A DNA stretch of 64,000 nucleotides from Micropterix aruncella. Taxonomy: Eukaryota > Arthropoda > Insecta > Lepidoptera > Micropterigidae. The stretch lies in the NCBI GenBank assembly GCA_944548615.1, contig OX155965.1:18906201-18970200 (forward strand), written 5' to 3'. The notes under the pieces are model-generated. The model saw only the letters and a program-made list of their open reading frames with translations. It made no database searches and had not been told where the DNA came from. This document shows, piece by piece, positions 1-8,940 of the stretch (position 1 is its first letter; every line of letters begins with the position of its first letter). The translations under genes were made by a program, and so were the position numbers.

Positions 1-963
1 CCGCGAAGAATATTGGCGCGCTATTCTCTCGCATAGTGTTCAATTTATTGCTCTCTCTGTCACATGATTTACGAGCAAAGGGTATGTGGAGCCAACTTAT
101 TTGTATGTAAAGATGTGTGTGTGTGTAAAATGTGTTCTTTATAGTTCAAACTAAAATTAAAGTGAAAGCGTCATGGACACCTACGGATTTGTCGTAGTCG
201 AAAGCCTTTTATAAATCCACGTACAAATCTCAAGCTTATGATCATCGTATGGGCAGAATACGGAAATCAATAAAAACGGACACAATGGAGCCATCCAGAC
301 AACGACCGGAAGTTCTGTCTTGGAGCGTCTCAATCACGGAAAGATTGAACAGGAGGGTGACCGGAAACGCTGGGAAAATTAAGTGAAAATAAATGGTGTC
401 CGGTCCTGGCGGACGCGGGTCGACCCACGTCGCAGCGGGGAGAGAGTGCAAAAAGATAATAAAAAGACACGATTTGTGCGCGGAGAACGCACCCCCGTTG
501 ACTCTGAATGAAGGGCGTGGAATTTATGCTGAGATGGCGGTATCTTCTTCTTCTTTACATACTATATCCCCAAATGGAGGCTATTTGAAACAGAGTGCTA
601 ATGAATGTCTCTGTGTTGCTATAGTACGGGCCAAATGAACGTTCCAGTGAGGCAATAAATCATTAGGCCGGCTCCGCCCCTTTTACTGCCTGTTTGTAGT
701 GATGCGTATCGTAATCTTTGCAGATTGTCTATCAGATTATTATATTATTGAGATTGAGCAGCGAAAATATTGTCGGGTCACTTTTCAGTTCGTCAAAAAA
801 TTGTGTGAATATCTCGGAAAGTAAGAGTGCTAGCTTATTCAATGATTACCATATTAATAATGAATATTAATAATTCAATAATTACCATATTTATAATACC
901 ATATTAAAAATGAAATATGAAGATTTTCTCAATTATTCCAGAAGCGGTTTTTATTATTTTATG
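1..963. other. Unassigned AT-rich DNA with a GC-richer island
   Basis: No gene is recognised. Positions 390-720 are GC-richer than their surroundings and have overlapping open frames on both strands (393-638 plus, 242-451 minus). Neither resembles a protein family I know, so chance openness in GC-richer sequence is the simplest reading. A short motif, 'aattaccatattaata', recurs imperfectly at 840-905. Confidence 0.5.
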
Positions 964-1701
964 TAAAGCTGGGCATTGACGGTCAGTTTTTCGCGTCAGT
1001 TGAACTGGCGTGCATCCAAAATTTGATCGGGAATGTCGAATCGTCACTCCAGAGTTTTAACTGACGACGCGCCACGAATATTTTCCGTGGCTACCATAAT
1101 CCAACTGGCGCGTCGCGCCAAACTGACCGTGAGTGCGCAATCGGCAATCCAACGCGTCAGTCGTCAGTTTGCTCTCAGCGCTCGCGGACCGCGGTGACAG
1201 CGCGTGCTGCGTTTTTGTTTTTGTCATGGCGGTGTCGTCGTCGTCATCATGGCGGCGTCGGACCTGTCATAATGATAGATTTCATCAAAAAATATAGAAA
1301 TTTAGAATGTTTATGGAAAATAACCGAAAATAATTAAAAAAATAAACAGTATCGACAAAAAGCTGTAGAAGATTTTATTTAGATAAAATATTCCAATTTT
1401 ATTTAGATATTATTTATAAAATTGAATTAGATATTATAGAAGTCAGATTTCATTCCCGATGCTAAGAAACGAAGAGTGGCAGTGAATCTCTCATGAGGGT
1501 TTATAGCTTGTCTCATATTAGTATCTTGTTTAACAATGTGTCGCGTTTTTGATAAATCGTGTAAAGGATTAGATATATTTTATGATTCCATTAATTTAAT
1601 AAAAGACTCGATCATACTTAGCCTATCTCCTACTTCTTAAGATTTCACTAACTGCCATCCTAATGTACTGTAATATATGATTACTATATTATAACAGACT
1701 A

Positions 1702-1741
1702 TTGTATTATATCATATTATGTATAATATGATATAATACAA
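1702..1741. repeat. Perfect AT-rich hairpin, 18-bp arms
   Basis: Arms 1702-1719 and 1724-1741 are perfect reverse complements around the loop TGTA. A further direct copy of the right half (atattatatcatattatg) follows at about 1741-1760. It sits inside the 1.6-kb TIR element. Confidence 0.85.
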
Positions 1742-1985
1742 TATTATATCATATTATGTATAATAAATATTACTATCCAATTACTCATACTTCTATTTTG
1801 CTCTATCCAAATAACCTTATTAACAACTTATTTAATTATTAATTTTCTTACCCTTATATTATTATTAGCTTTATTATATTTTTTTCTACTATCAACGTGT
1901 TCATGTTATTTCTGTTAATTAGTAATGCAAGCATTGCAAACTGTTCATAGGATAGTAAATTTGTTTGGTTTGTATATGTATTTAA

Positions 1986-2291
1986 CCCCTTGAGTATGAT
2001 ACGACCAAATCTGGTTCTGAAACAATTATCCGTTGAGTATGATACGACCAGATCTGGTTCCGCGTTTTTTTCACTTCTTTGACGTTCTCATATTTATTCA
2101 TAATTATCTAATTGTTTTACAAAATGATATTTCAATATTCTATATTCAAAATTTCAATGCAATCATTGTGCAGTTGTTCTTTTTATGATTGGTGTAGTAG
2201 TTTCGTAGTTATAGTACTTTAAGGTCGATGTCGCCGAAAATCCTGCAAAAGAGACAGATGCATCCATGAAAATACCCATTTACTCCAAGGG
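1986..2291. mobile_element. piggyBac-like MITE with TTAA target duplication
   Basis: TTAA occurs at 1982-1985 and 2292-2295. The ends read CCCCTTGAGTA and, on the opposite strand, CCCTTGGAGTA: imperfect inverted termini beginning CCC, as expected for piggyBac-type elements. A 28-bp block beginning ttgagtatgatacgacc occurs twice with period 43 (1990-2017, 2033-2060). The element is nested in the TIR transposon 967-2579, so it inserted later. Part of its interior (2100-2225) resembles 61803-61930. Confidence 0.6.
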
Positions 2292-2582
2292 TTAAAATAC
2301 TAGTATTATATATTTACTATCTGTAAGTTTGATATAAAATAAAATAAAACAAACAGTAGCCGTAGTAACAAGGAATGTTTCTTTTTCGGAATCGGAATCC
2401 ATTTTTATTCGTGGATGTCCGCAAAGAGACACGTCCTTCATGAGGCCGGGCCGGTCGAAAACTGAAGAGCCGGAGTGACGCCAGTCAATGGGCAAATCTA
2501 GTTGGCATAAAACCATTTGGAGTGACGCCACAGTTTTACGTCTAGACTGACGCGAAAAACTGACCGTCAATGCCCAGCTTAA

Positions 2583-2800
2583 GAGAACAGAAACAAAAGT
2601 AAAAACAAATGCAGTGAATTCGTAGTTCGATTTTCAAAAAGTCTATTATTTTATTTGATCATTTTAATGGCGTTGCTGTACAGTAACTAAGGTGTTTTTT
2701 AAAGTAGTATTTAATTATCTATAAAATAATGTTTTGTTGAATAAACTAGCATTCTTAGTTCCCGAGATTTGGGGTAAGTCAGTGGACCGGATTAATTGCT
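2583..2800. repeat. Dispersed repeat shared with 62570-62780
   Basis: Blocks such as gtgaattcgtagttcgatttt, the 'gttgctgtacagtaacta' segment and the 'attcttagtt' end match 62570-62780 (ttcgtagttctatttt, tactttacagcaacca). Both copies run in the same direction. No coding capacity is visible. Confidence 0.55.
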
Positions 2801-4357
2801 CTTGAGTGAATTTCAAAGTTTGTACGACGTATTAAACAAAGCAAATATTTTGGAAATAATAAAGTTTTATAAAATTACCAATATTCGAAAGGCTGTATCT
2901 AGGAAATTCCACGTTATACGGAGGTATATTCAGGTTTAAACTATAGAAAATTTGATATAGTTGAAAGAATATATTTTTCTGTATGATAAGTACATATTTT
3001 AGGAATAATTGAGATAAAACAGAAAAAAACTGTTTTTTTTTTACTTTGCTCAGCTTGCAGTATGTTTTGAAGCTGCAACTTTATATCTACTATTGGCACT
3101 GGTCTTAACATTATATTAAAACATTAGGACTACTTGATCTATAGCAAGGTCGAGGACTTTTTCGTGTAGAAATCGATGGCCTAGTAGATCCACTGTCCTG
3201 CAAGGAACTGCAGTGTAACAGGCGTGTAATTGAGGACACAGGCATCGCCGGAGATGCACAATCCCAGCACTGAACGATGCGTGTAATCGCTCCCCTTTTG
3301 TCAAGCCTTTGTCCAGAAGTGTCAAAGCGGAGCACCACGTAGTAAAAGTGTTCCGGGAACAGTACGCGAAATTTGCGTTATTGTAGTGAGCCGGCCATTC
3401 ATTGCGACTACGCGAGAAATTCATTCATGAAGCCCGCTACATTATAAAGAGCGCAATGATGCGGCCCTCTTTCTAAAAGTACCGTCTCCTAGAGCAGTGT
3501 TTAAATTAATGTGGACATTTTTATTTTATTTTATTTTATTTTTATTTTATAAAATTATCCAAAACAATACAATTGATTTTTGCGAAGCAGATAAGATTGC
3601 ATTTGTGTGGATTTTATCCCCCCACTAGATTGTATATCTGTTCTGGGGTGATAGTATTTAAGACTTCACTTTAATCATAGTGACTTCACTTTCTTTCTTT
3701 TTTTTTTTTTTTTCTTTTTTTTTGTCATTCATTCCGATCGCTCATTCATTCTTATAAATTTTAAGGTTATTATAAATATATAAATGTGTATATAAATAAA
3801 GAACTAATATTAAATAAAGAAAAAGAACATATTTAAGTTTATAGATAAGTAAAATAAATAAATATATAGATTAATATATAACTAAATTGACCAATAAATT
3901 AAGTTAAGTAGCCTAAAAAAAATTCTTACTGTGCACATATACTTGTGAATTTAATTAATTAATATAATATTATAATTTTTTTTTTTTTTTAAACATAATC
4001 AACCGAAAAAATATTTTTCTTATCAAGTATCAGGTGACAGATATGGACCGAAGTTTGATCCCTCAAATTATCGACCGATACCAGTACCCGATGCTTTAGC
4101 AAAAATTTTAATTATTTTCATGTGTAATTATTTTCTAAAACATTTTTTTTAAAAACACATACCTATTATATTATTGATTATTTTAATAAGGATAATGTTC
4201 TCAATTAGCTTCAATGACTTGTTAGAGGTTTTGGGCATATTTATGATATAACGCGCTTTGGGATGAAATTATAAACACCATTCCAACATTATAAATAGGA
4301 TACAAAACGAATTTACGAATTTATCTCGCTGAACGATTTTAACAGCTTTGATGTGCA
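2801..4357. other. AT-rich intergenic DNA, no gene recognised
   Basis: This holds simple-sequence tracts, including (ATTTT)n near 3520-3545 and a poly-T run near 3690-3723. Positions 3110-3470 are GC-richer and contain two overlapping minus-strand open frames (3116-3424 and 3111-3338) with no recognisable domain. They overlap in different frames, so at most one could be real, and probably neither is. Confidence 0.5.
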
Positions 4358-4560
4358 GCGGTATGCGGATGCGGTATGCGGTATGCGGTATGCGGCTTAC
4401 CCGCAAAAAAACGGATTGACAGCTTTTCAGTCTACCCTAGACAACGGCGGCTGCAACGTCACCGAAACGTCGGGTGCTACAAATTTCACGGGGTAAATTC
4501 GTTTTCTATCGTATTTATAATGTCAAACAACCGCGATAGTCTTCGATTTTATACCATTCC
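4358..4560 (+). repeat. Isolated Penelope-like terminal repeat copy
   Basis: From about 4400 this matches the repeat at 19046-19205 and, inverted, 18496-18700. Shared blocks include acggattgacagc, ggcggctgcaacgtcaccg and aaacgtcgggtgctac. At 18.5-19.2 kb the same sequence flanks a Penelope-like ORF fragment, so I call this a solo terminal copy. Its 5' edge (4358-4397) is an expanded tandem run of the octamer gcggtatg. In the 18.6-kb copy the corresponding region is not expanded. Confidence 0.7.
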
Positions 4561-4564
4561 AACA

Positions 4565-4880
4565 GCTACTTTCAGTGGCCGTTCTTCTGTAAGACTATTC
4601 ATTTCTAGTAGATATCCTTGTTTCTTTGACTTTGTAGACCAATAATTTGGAATTGATCACTAACTTCCGAAGCACAGCCACGAATTCTTTTATTGATTCG
4701 CCCTCTTGCTGTTTTCGTAAATAGAATCGAAATTCTCCATAATTTATAATGGTTCCGTGAATATGCTTCTTGTAGTTCATGCTCGATCTCGATGTAATTT
4801 CTCGTATTTGGGGCTTCCGGCACCAATTTGTCGCACAAAACATCGTATACTTCTGAGACTACGCAGTGTAATAAAAACTG
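4565..4880 (-). pseudogene. Gypsy-type LTR retrotransposon gag fragment
   Basis: Minus-strand translation gives KKLQFLLHCVVSEVYDVLCD and then LVPEAPNTRNYIEIEHELQE in one frame. It shifts to another frame for FRFYLRKQQEGESIKEFVAV, then back for GLQSQRNK. This order matches the conserved central Gag (retrotransposon gag) segment of Gypsy/Ty3 elements: the EVYD..L region, the F.R..Q..GES...F...L block and the GL.S..I block. At least two frameshifts, near 4690-4740 and 4660, plus a stop near 4595 make it dead. No protease, RT or LTR is visible nearby. Gag normally forms the virus-like particle that packages element RNA. Confidence 0.7.
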
Positions 4881-5227
4881 TAGTTTCTTTTCCTGTTCTA
4901 TCCAAAAATGTATCCAAAAATGGTACTTCTAAACTCTGCACCCATTGTAACCATAGTGTTTTATAGTGGTGTCGTTTTATGTTGAAGTATGTAATTATCG
5001 AACGCGTCCTTTACATTTTAACTCACTTCGTCGCTCGGTGCAATCGTAATCATCCATCCTAAAGTTTCGCCAGCATCTTTGTAGCCACTAATGCGGTGCC
5101 GAACAACATAACATTTCGAAATCAAAAGTTGGTCGCTGTTTCTTATTTATCAAAACGATTACATTTTGAGTTATATCCGCTAGTAAGATTGTTTTGAATG
5201 CGTTTTTTTCAGTACACAGTTTTTTGG
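4881..5227. other. Possible 5' continuation of the gag relic, otherwise unassigned
   Basis: This lies upstream of the gag fragment on the minus strand. Translation there is broken by many stops, and no motif was recognised. It could be residual element sequence. Confidence 0.3.
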
Positions 5228-5690
5228 TGCCTCCTGTAAAATAATGAAAAAAACCGACTCCATTTATTTTATAAGTGCAGCAGCCATGTCATGGTAAAAC
5301 TTAGAACGGGCTATCATAATTGAATACGTTTACATAATTTTTTGTCTGTGATGTTGACCGTTGAGGAGTCCCGTCAACGGGAGCCAACTCCGGGTGTAGA
5401 ATTAGGTCATGCTTACTATAAAAAATGCATTGTCATCGGAACTGAATCAACATATAAATTTTAAACTTCATATGATGATATTTGAGGAGTTCCCTCAATT
5501 CCTCATAGATCCCATCATCAGAACAGTATTTTGATAAAAATGGGACCAATCTGGAAGCATATCCTTTCAAATAAAAAAAAAGGACTTTCCAAATCGGTTC
5601 ATATATAATAGAGTTCTGAGGTAACAAACATACAAAAAAATCAACCGAATTGATAACCTCCGCCTTTTCTTGAAGTCGGTCAAGGACGTA
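5228..5690 (+). repeat. Dispersed repeat family R, single-unit copy
   Basis: The order of blocks is: a 'gccatgtcatggtaaaact' segment, 'acgggctatcataattgaat', 'ttgaccgttgaggagtcc', 'aggtcatgcttac', 'cccatcatcagaac', 'ttctgaggtaacaaacat', and the end 'ccgaattgataacctcc' followed by gaagtcggt. The same order is found at 16500-17175, and part of it at 61405-61620. The last blocks resemble a repeat end I associate with insect, especially lepidopteran, genomes. No open frame with recognisable similarity is present; it may be the 3' part of a retroelement. Confidence 0.7.
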
Positions 5691-6010
5691 TCCAAGGGGG
5701 GAGGGGGAGGGCGAACAGGCGACGCGTCCCTCCCCCTCGAAATTTTTTGAGTGAAAATAGTCAAGAAAAAAATGAGATTCAAGGAGAATCCGCGACTTAA
5801 GTATCTAGAGTTAGGCACGTATCCAGGAGGGGGGATATTTGAGATTTAACCTCACGGAAATCTGGTGGTTTTTCGTTTCATTGTACGGGCAAACTCAAGT
5901 TTCGTGGGTGACGCGCGCGTTTTTTCAATGAATGTCCCCCTACCCGAAATCAATGAATGCCCCCCCCCCCCCCCCCCCCCGACCCCGAAACTGAAGTCTG
6001 GATACGTGGC
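5691..6010. repeat. G/C-homopolymer-rich low-complexity stretch
   Basis: Contains two 'cgtatccaaggggg/cgtatccaggagggg' blocks (5690-5705, 5818-5835), a related 'ggatacgtgg' near 6000, and a C run at about 5959-5980. The homopolymers probably belong to a diverged repeat built around 'tatccagggggg'. Lengths of such runs are unreliable in assemblies. Confidence 0.5.
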
Positions 6011-8049
6011 TGAAGTCGGTTAAAAACAAGCAATCTTCCTTTCTGTAGTCCGATATTCAACTAAAATTTAAACCGCTCTGTAATTTCCTATCAATAGCTA
6101 TTGTCATAAATTTTACCACATAGCTATTTTACCACATCATTGTAGTCATTGACATAACAGAAGTCCATCTCTTGCACTGTCCATTCTTATGTGATTATTA
6201 ATCACTCTTATTAAAGGAAATTGCCCATTGAATTGAGTGGGCCTAAGAGGGTGTGATACGTACCAAAGTTTGAAAACATACAATTGACTAAACCCGAGTG
6301 GGAGGTTTCGGGAGTCTGCGTACATTATCAAAAATATGAGGTTAGAATTTCATTGAAAAGGGCACAAAACGGCGCGATGCGGCGCGGCGGTCGAGATATG
6401 TGCAAACATTGGTTTTGTCATTTTTCTCGCATTGTTCGCGCGTTTGATGGTCAATGGCGACAACAAATCACGCCCTCAAGTCAGTGGTATTATGAAAACA
6501 TTCAAAGAATTTAGTCGGTGTTATAATATTAAACAACTCAAGGACACCGTCTGAATCAATGGTCCTAAAACTGCCCGCCCACTCACTAACTCATTGAAGA
6601 GTCTAGAGCTGGCTACTCCTAGCTGGACAAAAGTCAGTTTAGAATACTATATAATTCACTATACAACGCACTATGTGAAACTACTAAAAATGCCAAAAAT
6701 TATGTAACTTTTAAAGGTAAATAAAAAAACTGGCTTCTAGATATTGGGCGTTCAAAAACTAAAGATCTTATTAATACTGTAGGGTGAATATTAAAAAATA
6801 GTGCTTACATATTATTATTTTCCCATACATATATATATAAGAATGTAGTGTTTATTCATACATTTGTATATATTATTACTTATTTTCTACTTAAATTTAT
6901 TGAATATAATGTTTAGTTAAAGTTTACTTTCTTTTAGTCCTTAATTGCATACATATTTTTTTCTACTTTAAATTTTACTTTAATTTGTGTAAACAACACA
7001 TTTGTTAGATTTAGAAATATTTGAAATTTAATCACCTTCGTCAGTTCGCGAGTTAGAAACATACAGTTGGTATAACAAAGCACAGCCAGAGACAGACCTT
7101 CTAGGTCTAGTTGGTTGTGCGATTTCGCCTCATTCGGATATGCTAGCATATTTATATGCATAGAGCTATATTTTTCGCTATAAAAATGTTTGTTTTTAAT
7201 TATTTCTCATGTACAATAGTATGCATGTCCTTGTATTTTTTTGTCTTGTACGTTATAAATAAATTAATTAATTAACATGAACATTTTTTTGGCATAAAAC
7301 TCGGTGTTTACGTACAAAGATCGAAACAAAAGTTTTACCTCGAGAATGTTTTTTTCATAAGGAAGCTAGCTATATATAATTCACTATTGTGCATCGCGGT
7401 TCTATCCGCCGTTTAATTTAAAAGAAATCGGATTATTTATAGATAATTTAGAGTACTTCGGCATAGACAAAATTATTAGTCATATTTTCCTGTGGTGTTA
7501 GTATATACTGGTTTTCGCCGCAACCTGACCTATATAAAGCATGTACATTTCAGTTATTCTCGGTAATGCTCGGTTCTTATCGTGCGGCCTCCCTTAATCC
7601 CAGACCTAACCCGTCGCAACGCCCGCCCGCGGTATTACTTAAATTTCGATAATCTTTCTTTTTCGTCAGTAGGAATCGTAACGGTATGTCAAATGACCTT
7701 TAACCTTCCTCAATAATTGGGTTAAGAAATGCAAAAATATATTTTCAAATCCGACTGGCAGTTACAGAAATTAACGCGGTTAAACAAACAAACTTTTCAG
7801 GTTTATTATTAGTACGGATTATACTCATCTATATTTACCCATTTATTAGCAAACTAATTTTGTGTCGTTCTCTTTCTAACATAATTTCACCCGTGCTAGA
7901 GAGAGATAAATATATTCTGTTTTATAAGCTGCGTCCGGATTATTACCGTGTCCTACCATATATTAACGATTAAAACTTATGAATTCGGAAACTAGGATTG
8001 GCAAAGTCGTCCGGACTAATAAATGATTTACATTAGATTAATCTACAGA
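6011..8049. other. AT-rich DNA, no host gene recognised
   Basis: Apart from the possible LINE linker trace at 6640-6785, nothing was recognised. An open frame at 6284-6514 (+) and one at 6934-7161 (-) carry no familiar motif. Positions 7570-7700 are a short GC-balanced patch without obvious repeats. Confidence 0.4.
6640..6785 (+). pseudogene. Possible LINE linker-region trace
   Basis: One plus frame reads LYNSLYNALCETTKNAKNYV, a stop, then KNWLLDIGRSKTKDLIN. This resembles the region between endonuclease and RT in APE-type non-LTR elements (LY..L....K followed by K.W.D/...I). It is short and already contains stops, so this is weak. Confidence 0.22.
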
Positions 8050-8081
8050 CTTCCTAACCTAACCTACCATAACCTAACCTA
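8050..8081. repeat. Telomere-like CCTAA interstitial tract
   Basis: Reads cttcctaacctaacctacc followed by ataacctaacctatatt: four CCTAA-type units and degenerate neighbours. TTAGG is the usual insect telomere repeat. With so few units, an internal relic or chance are both possible. Confidence 0.4.
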
Positions 8082-8351
8082 TATTAATTATCTTGGTTTA
8101 CACTAAATATGTGTACTTACTTTGTTTAATTAAACGATTACAATAATAAATGATTACACTAATTAAATGATTTACACTAGATAGATGTACTTACGCTCTA
8201 GCATAATTTAATTTAACTAGGTTGATTTACCCTAATTATATTATATTAACTTATTTCTACATATGCTAATGCTAATTTAGCCTAATAAAATTTTTACTTT
8301 TCAATTTAGCCTAATAGAGTTTTTAATTTTCGCCGTTATAGTATTTATATT
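8082..8351. other. AT-rich spacer
   Basis: Has repeated 'atgatttacactaga/attaaatgatttacacta' phrases (8145-8180), a weak local tandem pattern. No gene seen. Confidence 0.4.
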
Positions 8352-8697
8352 ATACTAGCTGTACTCTGCGCGCATTGCTACGCCAAATCTTCGCATTCGA
8401 AATTCAAATTCGCCGCTTTAAAATTCATTCGACTATAAAAAAAAAGAAGAACTCACTCCTGTCTTCGCGGTCGCATTCGAAATTCAAATTCGGCGCTTTA
8501 AAAACAAGAAGAATTTTGGTTTTATTGAGGACACTAAAAATTTTTCTTCGGTCCGATCGGCACCAATTTTCACAGGAACCATCTCCATACTAATCTAAAG
8601 TTTCCCTCAAAATTTCATCAAAATCGGTCGATCGGTTTAGTAGTCCATAGCGGACATACACACAAACATTCATTTATATATATATATAGATAGATAT
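8352..8697 (+). repeat. RTE/SINE-type 3' tail repeat (actagctg type)
   Basis: It begins at about 8355 with actagctgtactctgcgcgc. It ends with 'aaaatttcatcaaaatcggt', 'ggtttagtagtcc', acatacacacaaacattc and a (TA)n/GATA tail (8669-8697). This architecture is typical of RTE-clade 3' ends and their SINE partners in insects. A block, cgcattcgaaattcaaattc, occurs twice (8391 and 8471), an internal duplication of about 80 bp. No ORF is retained. Confidence 0.6.
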
Positions 8698-8712
8698 TGT
8701 TTTAATTAGCTC

Positions 8713-8940
8713 GCCTGGGTATCATTATTTAGGTTGCTAAAATATTCCCTATATCTCTGAATAAGAAAGACAGACGCATGTTCTGGTAGATTCTAGTTCT
8801 GTGGTCAGTGTGGTCGGCCCATTTGAGGTGATTTCCCACAATTATGCCTAAGTACTTCAACAATAGTGGTGTATGCATTGGCGCACATTTACATTGTTCA
8901 GGCTCCACTATAAAGGTATATTTTCCATTTTCATAACGTC
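8713..8940 (-). pseudogene. LINE reverse transcriptase fragment (post-FADD region)
   Basis: Minus-strand translation gives YENGKYTFIVEPEQCKCAPM, then LLLKYLGIIVGNHLKWADHT and SFLFRDIGNILAT before a stop. KYLGI(I/V)(V/I)..HL.W..H is the hallmark of the palm/thumb segment of APE-type non-LTR RTs, just after the FADD box. The same segment is seen in the relic at 62900-63704, KYVGVIIDNHLR, so the two probably belong to one family. Only about 75 codons remain, so it is a severely truncated copy. Confidence 0.65.

Larger units (their letters stand above)
967..2579. mobile_element. Non-autonomous TIR DNA transposon, 1.6 kb, Harbinger-like TSD
   Basis: A perfect 34-bp terminal inverted repeat lies at 967-1000 and 2546-2579, starting AGCTGGGCATTGACGGTCAG. 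Both ends are flanked by TAA (964-966 and 2580-2582), a 3-bp target duplication that fits the TWA preference of PIF/Harbinger elements. The left subterminal region (1000-1260) is GC-rich with repeated GACGCG/GTCAG motifs. No transposase frame is present inside, so the copy would depend on a transposase supplied elsewhere. The interior holds a hairpin (1702-1741) and a nested TTAA MITE (1986-2291). The perfect TIRs suggest a fairly young insertion. The superfamily call rests only on the TSD. Confidence 0.8.
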
